Source: an uncultured Prevotella sp.
GTDB taxonomy: Bacteria > Bacteroidota > Bacteroidia > Bacteroidales > Bacteroidaceae
Assembly: GCA_900546345.1 (NCBI GenBank)
Contig: URCI01000002.1
Location: 1-64,000 of the forward strand
Direction: 5' to 3'
Length of the DNA: 64,000 nt
The notes beneath the pieces are model-generated. The model did no database searches, was not told the DNA's origin, and saw only the letters and a program-made list of their open reading frames with translations. Positions 51,348 to 58,895 of the stretch are shown here, in pieces. Numbering within the stretch: the first letter of the stretch is position 1; each line of letters begins with the position of its first letter. The translations under genes were made by a program, and so were the position numbers.

Positions 51348-52160
51348 TTATACACCTAAGAGGTTATTGTAAAAATTCTTATAAGCCTGGACATAATCAT
51401 CCCCTGGATAATTAAGCACCTGCTTGCCTTTTTCCTTCGCATATTGCAGCAAAACCTGGCTGGCATCTTCTCCAGCTTCTACAACGCCATCGCTATAGTC
51501 AATAGCAAGCTTTCCAAGCTCAGTATAGTCGAAATGGTCGGCATAAGGCTTAAGAAGATCCAGTGTAGCACTGCGAAACTCCACACACTGCTTGAAGTTG
51601 TTGCCGAAAGGCTTTTTGAAATTCATATTAAAGAGCGAGGTCACTACCTTCGTGTTTGCGAAGGAGGGATCGTCATGATAAGCTGTCTTGATGTACAAAG
51701 GCACGACACCGGCCATCCATCCTTGACACTGAATGATATCCGGTGTCCAACGCAACTTCTTGACGGTCTCCAGCACACCACGTGCAAAGAAGATCGCACG
51801 CTCGCCATTATCAGTGAACTCCTCACCGCTCTCGTCCTCGGTCATCGTGCGACGACGCTGGAAGTAATCCTCGTTATCGATGAAGTAGACCTGCAGACGT
51901 GACACGGGAATGCTGGCTACCTTGATGATCAGTGGATGGTCCGTGTCATCAATAATCAAGTTCAATCCCGACAAACGAATGACTTCGTGCAATTGACCAC
52001 GCCGCTCGTTGATGTTGCCCCACTTTGGCATGAATGTACGTATTTCAAATCCATTTTCCTGGATTTTTTGCGGCAGGTTGCGACCCATCGTTGCCATCTC
52101 TGACGTTGGAACGTAGGGAACCATTTCTTGATTGATGAATAAAACCTTCTTTTTGACCAT
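51348..52160 (-). CDS. glgA: Short glycogen/starch synthase (GT5 N-terminal domain)
   Basis: Encodes 270 residues matching only the N-terminal (ADP-glucose synthase) half of GT5 glycogen synthases: VLFINQEMVPYVPTSEMATMGRNLP, then DIIQCQGWMAGVVPLYIKT. The C-terminal Rossmann half is absent, which is normal for this Bacteroidales protein type, so I do not regard it as truncated. Its catalytic ability is doubtful. A promoter box lies at 52189-52196. The DUF4270 gene follows. Confidence 0.8.
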   Translation of the reverse strand: MVKKKVLFINQEMVPYVPTSEMATMGRNLPQKIQENGFEIRTFMPKWGNINERRGQLHEVIRLSGLNLIIDDTDHPLIIKVASIPVSRLQVYFIDNEDYFQRRRTMTEDESGEEFTDNGERAIFFARGVLETVKKLRWTPDIIQCQGWMAGVVPLYIKTAYHDDPSFANTKVVTSLFNMNFKKPFGNNFKQCVEFRSATLDLLKPYADHFDYTELGKLAIDYSDGVVEAGEDASQVLLQYAKEKGKQVLNYPGDDYVQAYKNFYNNLLGV

Positions 52161-52188
52161 TACGCAATAATCTATAATAAATTCGGTG

Positions 52189-52196
52189 CAAAGTTA
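52189..52196 (-). promoter_or_regulatory. -7 box (TAACTTTG) of the glycogen synthase operon
   Basis: Minus-strand TAnnTTTG match 29 nt before the ATG at 52160. Confidence 0.65.
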
Positions 52197-52335
52197 CGAA
52201 AAAATACTATAAAAAAAGACGGTTTTACATCAATTAAGGGTGTATAAGCGCGTTTCAGGTACTTTGCGGGGGATACTTGTGCTTATTTTGAAGGAGAAAA
52301 AGTCAAAAAACCTCAAAAAAGAACATGAATGAAGT

Positions 52336-52368
52336 GGAGAAGGGGGCCACTCCAGGGTGGCCCTCTCC
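52336..52368 (-). terminator. Terminator of the methylmalonyl-CoA decarboxylase operon
   Basis: GGAGAGGGCCAC and GTGGCCCCCTTCTCC pair on the minus strand over about 12 bp with a bulge, beginning 5 nt after the stop codon at 52374. A T-run (TTCTTTTTT) follows about 15 nt later. Confidence 0.65.
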
Positions 52369-52373
52369 ATCCT

Positions 52374-52805
52374 TTATTCCACAACGATCAGAGGATCATC
52401 CTCCATGACGCTCTGACCGACCTTGACACAGATAGCCTTCACCGTACCGTCTTTCTCGGCTTCGATATTATTGGCCATCTTCATAGCCTCCAGCACAAGC
52501 AAAGCATCGCCCGCCTTCACGGTATCACCCACCTTGACATTGATGCCGGTGATAGTGCCTGGCAGCGGAGCCTTGATCGCATTGGCAGTGTTGCCCACTG
52601 GCGCAGCCGTCGGCTCGTCACTGGACTCACCAGCAACAGGCTTACCCAGCTCTACCTTTTTCTTCTCAGGTTCTGCCGTTTTCTCCATCTCCACTTCAAA
52701 GGATTCACCGTTGACCTTTACCTGAGCAATGTTTTTCTCCTCATCGACGTTGTCTATTTCCACTTGATAGACCTTTCCGTCTATGGTATATTTAAATTCT
52801 TTCAT
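52374..52805 (-). CDS. mmdC: Biotin carboxyl carrier protein of the methylmalonyl-CoA decarboxylase/carboxylase
   Basis: Encodes 143 residues. The N-terminal part has beta strands and a Pro/Ala linker (about 45-75). The C-terminal biotinyl domain has EAMKM at 106-110 (biotinylated K109). The start at 52805 (MKEFKYTIDG) is clear from the family's usual length. It carries CO2 between active sites of the MmdA-type enzyme encoded upstream, in the propionate/succinate pathway. It is the last gene of a three-gene operon and is followed by a terminator. Confidence 0.9.
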   Translation of the reverse strand: MKEFKYTIDGKVYQVEIDNVDEEKNIAQVKVNGESFEVEMEKTAEPEKKKVELGKPVAGESSDEPTAAPVGNTANAIKAPLPGTITGINVKVGDTVKAGDALLVLEAMKMANNIEAEKDGTVKAICVKVGQSVMEDDPLIVVE

Positions 52806-52815
52806 GTCTTTGTAA

Positions 52816-52965
52816 TTATGGTTTAGCTGTGAACGACAAGAACTTAGCGCTCCAAAGCGTATGTTTGGGACGTATGGTGATAATTCCCGGTTCCTTGTCA
52901 TGAACGTTATTGCCCTGATACTCATAGAGTGCCAACGCAATGGCAGCATATATATTCTTATCCAT
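52816..52965 (-). CDS. Small conserved-looking protein between mmdA and the biotin carrier
   Basis: Encodes 49 residues: MDKNIYAAIALALYEYQGNNVHD, then GIITIRPKHTLWSAKFLS. It lies 23 bp after the carboxyltransferase gene and 10 bp before the biotin carrier gene, so it belongs to the operon. I recall similar short peptides at this place in other Bacteroidales. It may be a small subunit or a reduced relative of the gamma chain of decarboxylase complexes; no membrane segment is obvious. Confidence 0.75.
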   Translation of the reverse strand: MDKNIYAAIALALYEYQGNNVHDKEPGIITIRPKHTLWSAKFLSFTAKP

Positions 52966-52988
52966 GTCTACGATATTGAAATGATTGA

Positions 52989-54554
52989 TTACATCGGCAT
53001 GCAGCCATGCTTTTTGGCTGGCAGATTCTGACGCTTATGAGCCAGCTGAGCCAGTCCGCGACAGATGCGGAAACGGGTATTGCGCGGCTCGATCACATCG
53101 TCGATATAGCCAAACTGTGCAGCCTGATAGGGATTGGCAAAGGCTTCTGTGTATTCATCTTCCTTCTCAGCCAGGAAGGCTTTGACATCACCGCCTTCTT
53201 CCTTGATCTTTTTGGCTTCTTTACCGCAAAGCACTGCAACGGCGCCACTGGCACCCATCACAGCGATCTCTGCTGTAGGCCATGCGAAGTTGAGGTCCGC
53301 GCGCAACTGCTTGCATCCCATCACAATGTGGGAACCACCATAGCTCTTGCGAAGATTGATGGTGATCTTGGGTACAGTAGCTTCGCCGTAAGCAAAGAGC
53401 AACTGGGCACCATGCAGGATGACAGCATTATACTCCTGACCCGTACCAGGAAGGAATCCCGGAACATCGACTAAACTGACAATAGGAATATTGAAGGCAT
53501 CGCAGAAACGCACAAAACGCGCGCCCTTGCGGCTGGCATTCACATCCAGCACACCGGCATAGGCGGCTGGCTGGTTAGCCACAATACCTACACTCTGACC
53601 GTTGAAACGGGCGAAACCGGTGATGATGTTCTTGGCGAACTTTGGCTGAACCTCAAAGAAGTCTCCGTTGTCTGTGATGGCCTTGATCACCTTATACATA
53701 TCATAGGCCTTGTTGGGATCGTCGGGAAGGATGTCGTTCAGCAGATCCTCTTTACGGTCGATAGGATCGGTGCACTCCACGCGGGGGGCCTCCTCGGTGT
53801 TGTTGGAAGGAATATAGCTCAACAAGGTGCGAATCTGCTGCATTGCCTCTTCCTCGCTCTTGGCCGTGAGACTGGTGACACCGCTCTTTCCAGCATGCAC
53901 GCTGGCACCACCCAGATGCTCAGCATCGATATCCTCGCCGGTGACCGTCTTGACCACCTTGGGACCTGTGAGGAACATGTAGCTGGTCCCCTCGGTCATC
54001 ACGATGAAATCGGTAAGAGCCGGTGAGTAGACTGCGCCACCAGCGCACGGACCCATAATGGCACTGATCTGCGGGATGACACCGGAAGCCAAAATATTGC
54101 GTTCGAAGATTTCTCCATAGCCTGCCAAAGCAGAGATGCCCTCCTGGATACGCGCACCACCTGAGTCATTCATGCAGATGACGGGAGCACCATTGGTCAT
54201 GGCCATATCCATCACTTTGCAGATCTTCTGAGCCATCGTCTCCGACAAGGAACCGCCATTGACCGTGAAGTCTTGTGCATAGACGTATACCAAACGGCCA
54301 TCGATCGTTGCAGAGCCTGCGACAACACCATCGCCGAGGAACTGCTTCTTCTCCATTCCAAAATTGTGGCAACGATGAAGTTTGAACATATCATACTCTT
54401 CAAAACTGTCTTTGTCGACCAGCATCTCGATACGTTCACGGGCTGTGTATTTACCACGTGCATGCTGCTTGTCTATTGCCTTCTGGCCTCCTCCCAAGCG
54501 AGCTTGCTCACGTTTGCTAACGAGCTCTTTGATTTTCTCTGTTTGTTTGCTCAT
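52989..54554 (-). CDS. mmdA: Methylmalonyl-CoA decarboxylase/propionyl-CoA carboxylase carboxyltransferase subunit
   Basis: Encodes 521 residues of the acyl-CoA carboxyltransferase family. It has GGGQKAIDKQHARGKYTARERI, then SLSETMAQKICKVMDMAMTNGAPVICMNDSGGARIQEG and GPCAGGAVYSPALTDF, typical oxyanion-hole glycine segments. It transfers CO2 between methylmalonyl-CoA and biotin on the carrier encoded two genes later. Cytoplasmic. This pathway yields propionate from succinate in Bacteroidales. A promoter box lies at 54611-54618. Confidence 0.92.
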   Translation of the reverse strand: MSKQTEKIKELVSKREQARLGGGQKAIDKQHARGKYTARERIEMLVDKDSFEEYDMFKLHRCHNFGMEKKQFLGDGVVAGSATIDGRLVYVYAQDFTVNGGSLSETMAQKICKVMDMAMTNGAPVICMNDSGGARIQEGISALAGYGEIFERNILASGVIPQISAIMGPCAGGAVYSPALTDFIVMTEGTSYMFLTGPKVVKTVTGEDIDAEHLGGASVHAGKSGVTSLTAKSEEEAMQQIRTLLSYIPSNNTEEAPRVECTDPIDRKEDLLNDILPDDPNKAYDMYKVIKAITDNGDFFEVQPKFAKNIITGFARFNGQSVGIVANQPAAYAGVLDVNASRKGARFVRFCDAFNIPIVSLVDVPGFLPGTGQEYNAVILHGAQLLFAYGEATVPKITINLRKSYGGSHIVMGCKQLRADLNFAWPTAEIAVMGASGAVAVLCGKEAKKIKEEGGDVKAFLAEKEDEYTEAFANPYQAAQFGYIDDVIEPRNTRFRICRGLAQLAHKRQNLPAKKHGCMPM

Positions 54555-54610
54555 AGTTATCTTAATTGGATTTTGTGCAAATGATAAGTATCTCTTTTGA
54601 ACTTAGACTG

Positions 54611-54618
54611 CAAAGTTA
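54611..54618 (-). promoter_or_regulatory. -7 box (TAACTTTG) of the mmd operon
   Basis: Minus-strand TAnnTTTG match about 57 nt before the ATG at 54554. Confidence 0.6.
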
Positions 54619-54676
54619 CTAAAATTAAACGATATAGCTACCAATGGCATGTAAAATGTTGTGAAAGAACAATGTT

Positions 54677-55552
54677 TTAAACACGGAATCTCTTGACAAT
54701 ATCGCCATAGGCATCAATACGCCGATCACGGAAGAAAGGCCACCAGCGACGCACCTGCTCACCATGGCGGAGGTCCACATCAATGATCTTTTCCTCCTCA
54801 TCCTGGTTGGAAGCGCGATAGAAGAATTCGCCCTGAGGGCCGGCTACAAAACTCGATCCCCAAAACTGTATGCCCTTGGTCTGTCCTGTCGGATCAGGCT
54901 CAAATCCCACACGATTGACGGTCACAACCGGCAACCCATTTGCTACGGCATGCCCTCGCTGCACGACGGTCCACGCCTCACGTTGTCGCTCCTGCTCGTC
55001 TTGAGAATCGCTGGATTCATAGCCAATGGCCGTCGGATAAATGAGCAGATCTGCGCCTCGCATAGCCATCAACCGGGCTGCCTCGGGATACCACTGGTCC
55101 CAACAGACAAGCACCCCCAGACAGCCCACTGACGTATGAATGGGCTCGAAGCCCAAGTCGCCCGGAGTGAAGTAAAACTTTTCGTAATAGGCTGGGTCAT
55201 CAGGGATGTGCATCTTGCGGTATGTTCCAGCAATGGTGCCGTCTGCCTCCATGACCACCGCAGTGTTATGATACAGTCCTGGAGCCCGGCGTTCAAAGAG
55301 TGAGGTCACGATCACAACCTTGTTGTCTTTTGCCAATTGACCAAAGAACGCTGTCGAGGGACCGGGAACGGGCTCTGCGAGATCAAAGTTGTCCACACGC
55401 TCCTCCTGGCAGAAATACAGCGTGTTGTGGAGTTCCTGAAGAATGATGAGTTGGGCACCTTTGCGAGCCAGTTCCGTGATTTTCTCACCCAACCGCTTCA
55501 TATTGTCTTTTTTGTCAGCGGTATTGTGCTGTTGTATAATTCCTATTTTCAT
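54677..55552 (-). CDS. aguB: N-carbamoylputrescine amidase
   Basis: Encodes 291 residues of the nitrilase superfamily with the catalytic triad E40 (ILQELHNT), K113 (TYRKMHIPDD) and C150 (LVCWDQWYPEA). It hydrolyses N-carbamoylputrescine to putrescine, CO2 and ammonia in the cytoplasm. The gene follows agmatine deiminase by 38 bp; together they convert agmatine to putrescine. Confidence 0.93.
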   Translation of the reverse strand: MKIGIIQQHNTADKKDNMKRLGEKITELARKGAQLIILQELHNTLYFCQEERVDNFDLAEPVPGPSTAFFGQLAKDNKVVIVTSLFERRAPGLYHNTAVVMEADGTIAGTYRKMHIPDDPAYYEKFYFTPGDLGFEPIHTSVGCLGVLVCWDQWYPEAARLMAMRGADLLIYPTAIGYESSDSQDEQERQREAWTVVQRGHAVANGLPVVTVNRVGFEPDPTGQTKGIQFWGSSFVAGPQGEFFYRASNQDEEEKIIDVDLRHGEQVRRWWPFFRDRRIDAYGDIVKRFRV

Positions 55553-55590
55553 CTTTTATATACTTTTTACCACATCATTGATGATATCGA

Positions 55591-56640
55591 TTAGACTTTG
55601 AGACTTCCCGATGGCAGTTGCATGGTGAGACAGTGTAAGGAGCCATGCTGACGGATCACTGTACAGGCGTCAATGCCTATGATGTCATATCCGGGGAATG
55701 CTTTCCCTACCATAGAAAGTGCTTGGCCGTCACGATCTGGCTGCCGATAGGTAGGAACAATAACGGCACCATTCACAACGACAAAGTTGGCATAAGTCGC
55801 GGGCAACCGCTCGTCACCGTCATAGATGGGACGGGGCGAAGGCAACGGCAGCAAGTGATAGGGGACACCTGCAGGAGAGACTAGCGTCTCCAACTGTAGA
55901 CCCAGCTCACGCAAATCTTCATATTGGCTGTCAGATGGATCATCGCATGACATATATAATAAGGTGTCATCCGGCGCCATTCTCACAATCGTGTCGATAT
56001 GTCCGTCTGTATCGTCACCCATCAGATTGCCATGGTCCACCCAAAGGACATTCTCAGCACATAATCTGCGCTTGAGCTCAGAAGTAATGGTCTCCCGGTT
56101 CAATGGCTGATTGCGGTGTGGTGCCATCAGACAATGACTGCTGGTAAGAATCGTCCCCTTGCCATCGCTTTCTATCGAGCCACCCTCCAAGACAAAATCA
56201 TTGTTGTCTTCCCAGTCACAATTGAACACGCTCTGACGAAAGAGCTGACGAGTGATCGTATTGTCTTTCTGCCAATGAAATTTTTCACCCCAGCCATTGA
56301 ACTTGAAATCCAATATCTTGTTTCTCTCTTTTCTATTGGCATCAACTAAAGTGATGGGACCATGATCCCGCGCCCATGTGTCATTGATCTCACAATGGAA
56401 AACGCTCACTTGCGCCAACTGAGCCTTGTCCAGATAGTTTTGAAGCACAGACAAAGTCTGTTCAACATCTGCCGTGGCAATGACGATGCGCTCATATTTG
56501 GCAATCGCTTTGACAAGTGCTATATAAGTCATCACGATGTCATCGAGATAGGGTTTCCAATCTGTCGAATCGTTGGGCCAAGTGAGCATGATCGCGTCTT
56601 GTATTTCCCACTCAGCCGGTAATCTGTATTGTTTATCCAT
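55591..56640 (-). CDS. aguA: Agmatine deiminase
   Basis: Encodes 349 residues of the peptidyl-arginine-deiminase-like family. Seen: WARDHGPITL, the GDDTDGHIDTI motif, and the C-terminal catalytic cysteine (C337) in SLHCLTMQLPSG. It converts agmatine to N-carbamoylputrescine and ammonia, the first step of the two-step route completed by the next gene. Full length and intact. Confidence 0.93.
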   Translation of the reverse strand: MDKQYRLPAEWEIQDAIMLTWPNDSTDWKPYLDDIVMTYIALVKAIAKYERIVIATADVEQTLSVLQNYLDKAQLAQVSVFHCEINDTWARDHGPITLVDANRKERNKILDFKFNGWGEKFHWQKDNTITRQLFRQSVFNCDWEDNNDFVLEGGSIESDGKGTILTSSHCLMAPHRNQPLNRETITSELKRRLCAENVLWVDHGNLMGDDTDGHIDTIVRMAPDDTLLYMSCDDPSDSQYEDLRELGLQLETLVSPAGVPYHLLPLPSPRPIYDGDERLPATYANFVVVNGAVIVPTYRQPDRDGQALSMVGKAFPGYDIIGIDACTVIRQHGSLHCLTMQLPSGSLKV

Positions 56641-56680
56641 ACGAGGTATTCTATAGTTAATTCTATCATCTAAAAAGAAG

Positions 56681-58183
56681 CTAAGAGCCCGACACCCCCG
56701 TCAGACTATATTTGTCCTCCATTATTCTGTGATAAATGTTTTTTATCCATAAAGGATGCAATGCGATGAACAGCAATCCCAAGCCCATCATCACGCACCA
56801 AGACAGTTGGGCAGGGAAAACGTTTTGGAGCATATTGATCAGCAACATAGGAATCATAAATGCTGCTACGAGCAAAACGACTATCACATAATTGGAGTTG
56901 GAACGCCCTATGAACTTCTCATTGAGCGGCAGCCGTTGCTTGTTGTACACAGCAATCTGCATCAACAAGAAATATTGAGCCCCGGCCGTAAACACCGCAT
57001 AAGAGAGCACCACCAGCAAAGGCCATTTGCCGATGACAATCATAGGCAAAACCAATACAAATGGAAGGACAAGCAGAAAACATGCAAAGTAATATTTAGC
57101 CGTCAGCAGACTCAGCAGGCTCTCCTTGTGTACCATCAGGCACGAGATGTAGTTGCGCTCATAAGCCATTGACCGCGAGAGAATCATGCCACCGTATACG
57201 ACGAAATCGTAGATGCACCAAAAGTTCGTCATCGACTCATCGTCATAGACGGTGGACAAGCAAATCAGCAAACTGATGACAACCACAATTGATGTCGCAG
57301 AGATAAATAACTTCCTGGGACTTTTATTGCGTAGGAGAGACTTGATTTCTAATTTGAGATATTCGCCCACCAATCCATACCGATTAAGACGCGAGAGCGC
57401 AGTCATAGAGTGAAAAGTCTCCTGCCCCTGCTTTGTCAATTCCTTCCACACAGCCCAATACTGCACCTTACTGTTCAGAACAACCATCAAGCAGAGTACT
57501 GTCAACGAAAGCAAGTGGGGTAGGAGGCTGCCTTGATCAAGCAGACTGCCCAAAGAGGCATAGAGCTCCATCATGTGATCGATATTTCCGCTTAACAGGA
57601 AAGGCAGAAATAGGAGCAGGCCGACGGCTACAGGCAATGCCCACCACAAGACATTCACGATGACCAAGGTTCTGACAATGGCGTACCACTGGCTGTCTGC
57701 CAAAATGAGAATCATCCACAGAAAAAGGAAAGACAGCACATGCCAAACGCCATATGGGAAAACAACTGCCATCAGACAATAGGGCAAGAACAAGAAAAGC
57801 CAAATCGCATGGGATGGGGAGAGAAGGGAGCGCAGAATGAAACTGTTGACAATGACCTTCACCGGAATCGGAAGCAACACATATGGCTTGACAAAATGAG
57901 TGGGGGTGTTTTGTAAGAAGAAACGTCCGAGGAAATCCGCAATCAGGACAAACACGGAAAAAGCCATGAAAAACTCTAAGGCGGTATGCCCACGGTCCTC
58001 TCTTGCTGACATAGCCATGAGAATGGCGAAAAACACTAGATAGGCTACCAGCATCAAGCCTCCCACTGCCATCACGATCTTAGCACTACGATTGGACGAG
58101 AACAATGGTGAACGCCGCTCAGCCAACCAGCTATGATGACTGAGCAGACGATAATAGGATAGAAATTGCCGGGGTGAAAGCAT
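56681..58183 (-). CDS. DUF5687 family membrane protein (ABC-exporter-like permease)
   Basis: Encodes 500 residues with about ten to twelve membrane helices across its length. It matches the Bacteroidetes DUF5687 family, permease-like proteins usually paired with an ABC ATPase. Here no ATPase gene is adjacent. The LolA-like gene lies immediately upstream (9 bp), so both are transcribed together. Substrate unknown. Confidence 0.75.
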   Translation of the reverse strand: MLSPRQFLSYYRLLSHHSWLAERRSPLFSSNRSAKIVMAVGGLMLVAYLVFFAILMAMSAREDRGHTALEFFMAFSVFVLIADFLGRFFLQNTPTHFVKPYVLLPIPVKVIVNSFILRSLLSPSHAIWLFLFLPYCLMAVVFPYGVWHVLSFLFLWMILILADSQWYAIVRTLVIVNVLWWALPVAVGLLLFLPFLLSGNIDHMMELYASLGSLLDQGSLLPHLLSLTVLCLMVVLNSKVQYWAVWKELTKQGQETFHSMTALSRLNRYGLVGEYLKLEIKSLLRNKSPRKLFISATSIVVVISLLICLSTVYDDESMTNFWCIYDFVVYGGMILSRSMAYERNYISCLMVHKESLLSLLTAKYYFACFLLVLPFVLVLPMIVIGKWPLLVVLSYAVFTAGAQYFLLMQIAVYNKQRLPLNEKFIGRSNSNYVIVVLLVAAFMIPMLLINMLQNVFPAQLSWCVMMGLGLLFIALHPLWIKNIYHRIMEDKYSLTGVSGS

Positions 58184-58192
58184 TGTAGATAT

Positions 58193-58807
58193 TTATCTAA
58201 GGTCTATGACTTCAGCTTTCGGAAAATCCTTTGCACGGAAGGTAAACATGCTGTTTGGCAGATTCCTTGCACGGAAATTAGAAATTGTGATCGTGGACCA
58301 GGTGTTGCCCTCACGCATCTTCACTACAGAAGGCTGGGATGTGCGGCTGTTCACCGTCAGATACATTTCACTCACAGAGCGCTGACGATTGGTTGCTGTC
58401 AGATGAATCACATAGTTTCCTCCCTTCTTTGTCATGCCCAGTTTATATCCTTTCTTGTACATGGTGATAAAAGTATAGGGATTCATGCGCATACGCTGTG
58501 CTTCCGTCGGAGTAGTAACATTCACTTCATTGGTCTGCTTCATCAATGTCCATTGTGTCTTACCATTGTACCAGACAGTAGCCTTAGGCGTATGTGCATA
58601 AAACATACTGCCCTTGATGGCGATAGAGCCTGAAGTCTTGCCTATCTTCGGACTTGAGATAGAGAAATTGGCAGATGCTCCTCCTTTCCGGCCAACCAAA
58701 GCAGCCGTGCGATCGAGGATTTTGCGGGCTTGAGCAGCATTTTGAGCGAAAACGCGCATGCTCATTCCCACAACCATTAAAAACGTGATGAACAATAATT
58801 TCTTCAT
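58193..58807 (-). CDS. LolA-like outer-membrane lipoprotein carrier
   Basis: Encodes 204 residues with a signal peptide (to about residue 21, RVFAQ), then a half-barrel-like beta-rich protein: ISSPKIGKTSGSIAIKGSMFYAHTPKATVWYNGKTQWTL, then NPYTFITMYKKGY. This is the LolA pattern: a periplasmic carrier for lipoproteins. It shares a transcript with the DUF5687 permease. In many Bacteroidales ftsK and lolA are neighbours, as here. Confidence 0.8.
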   Translation of the reverse strand: MKKLLFITFLMVVGMSMRVFAQNAAQARKILDRTAALVGRKGGASANFSISSPKIGKTSGSIAIKGSMFYAHTPKATVWYNGKTQWTLMKQTNEVNVTTPTEAQRMRMNPYTFITMYKKGYKLGMTKKGGNYVIHLTATNRQRSVSEMYLTVNSRTSQPSVVKMREGNTWSTITISNFRARNLPNSMFTFRAKDFPKAEVIDLR

Positions 58808-58895
58808 GCCGTATAATGTTTAGAATTCTATTTCTTTACACATTCTAATAAAATAGCGTACGGATTAACAAAACAGCGTACAGAGCCGTCTCCTA

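Noticed and set aside
51348..52160. Truncated glycogen synthase pseudogene
   Set aside because: This short form with the DUF4270 neighbour is usual in Bacteroidales and the gene has a clean promoter.
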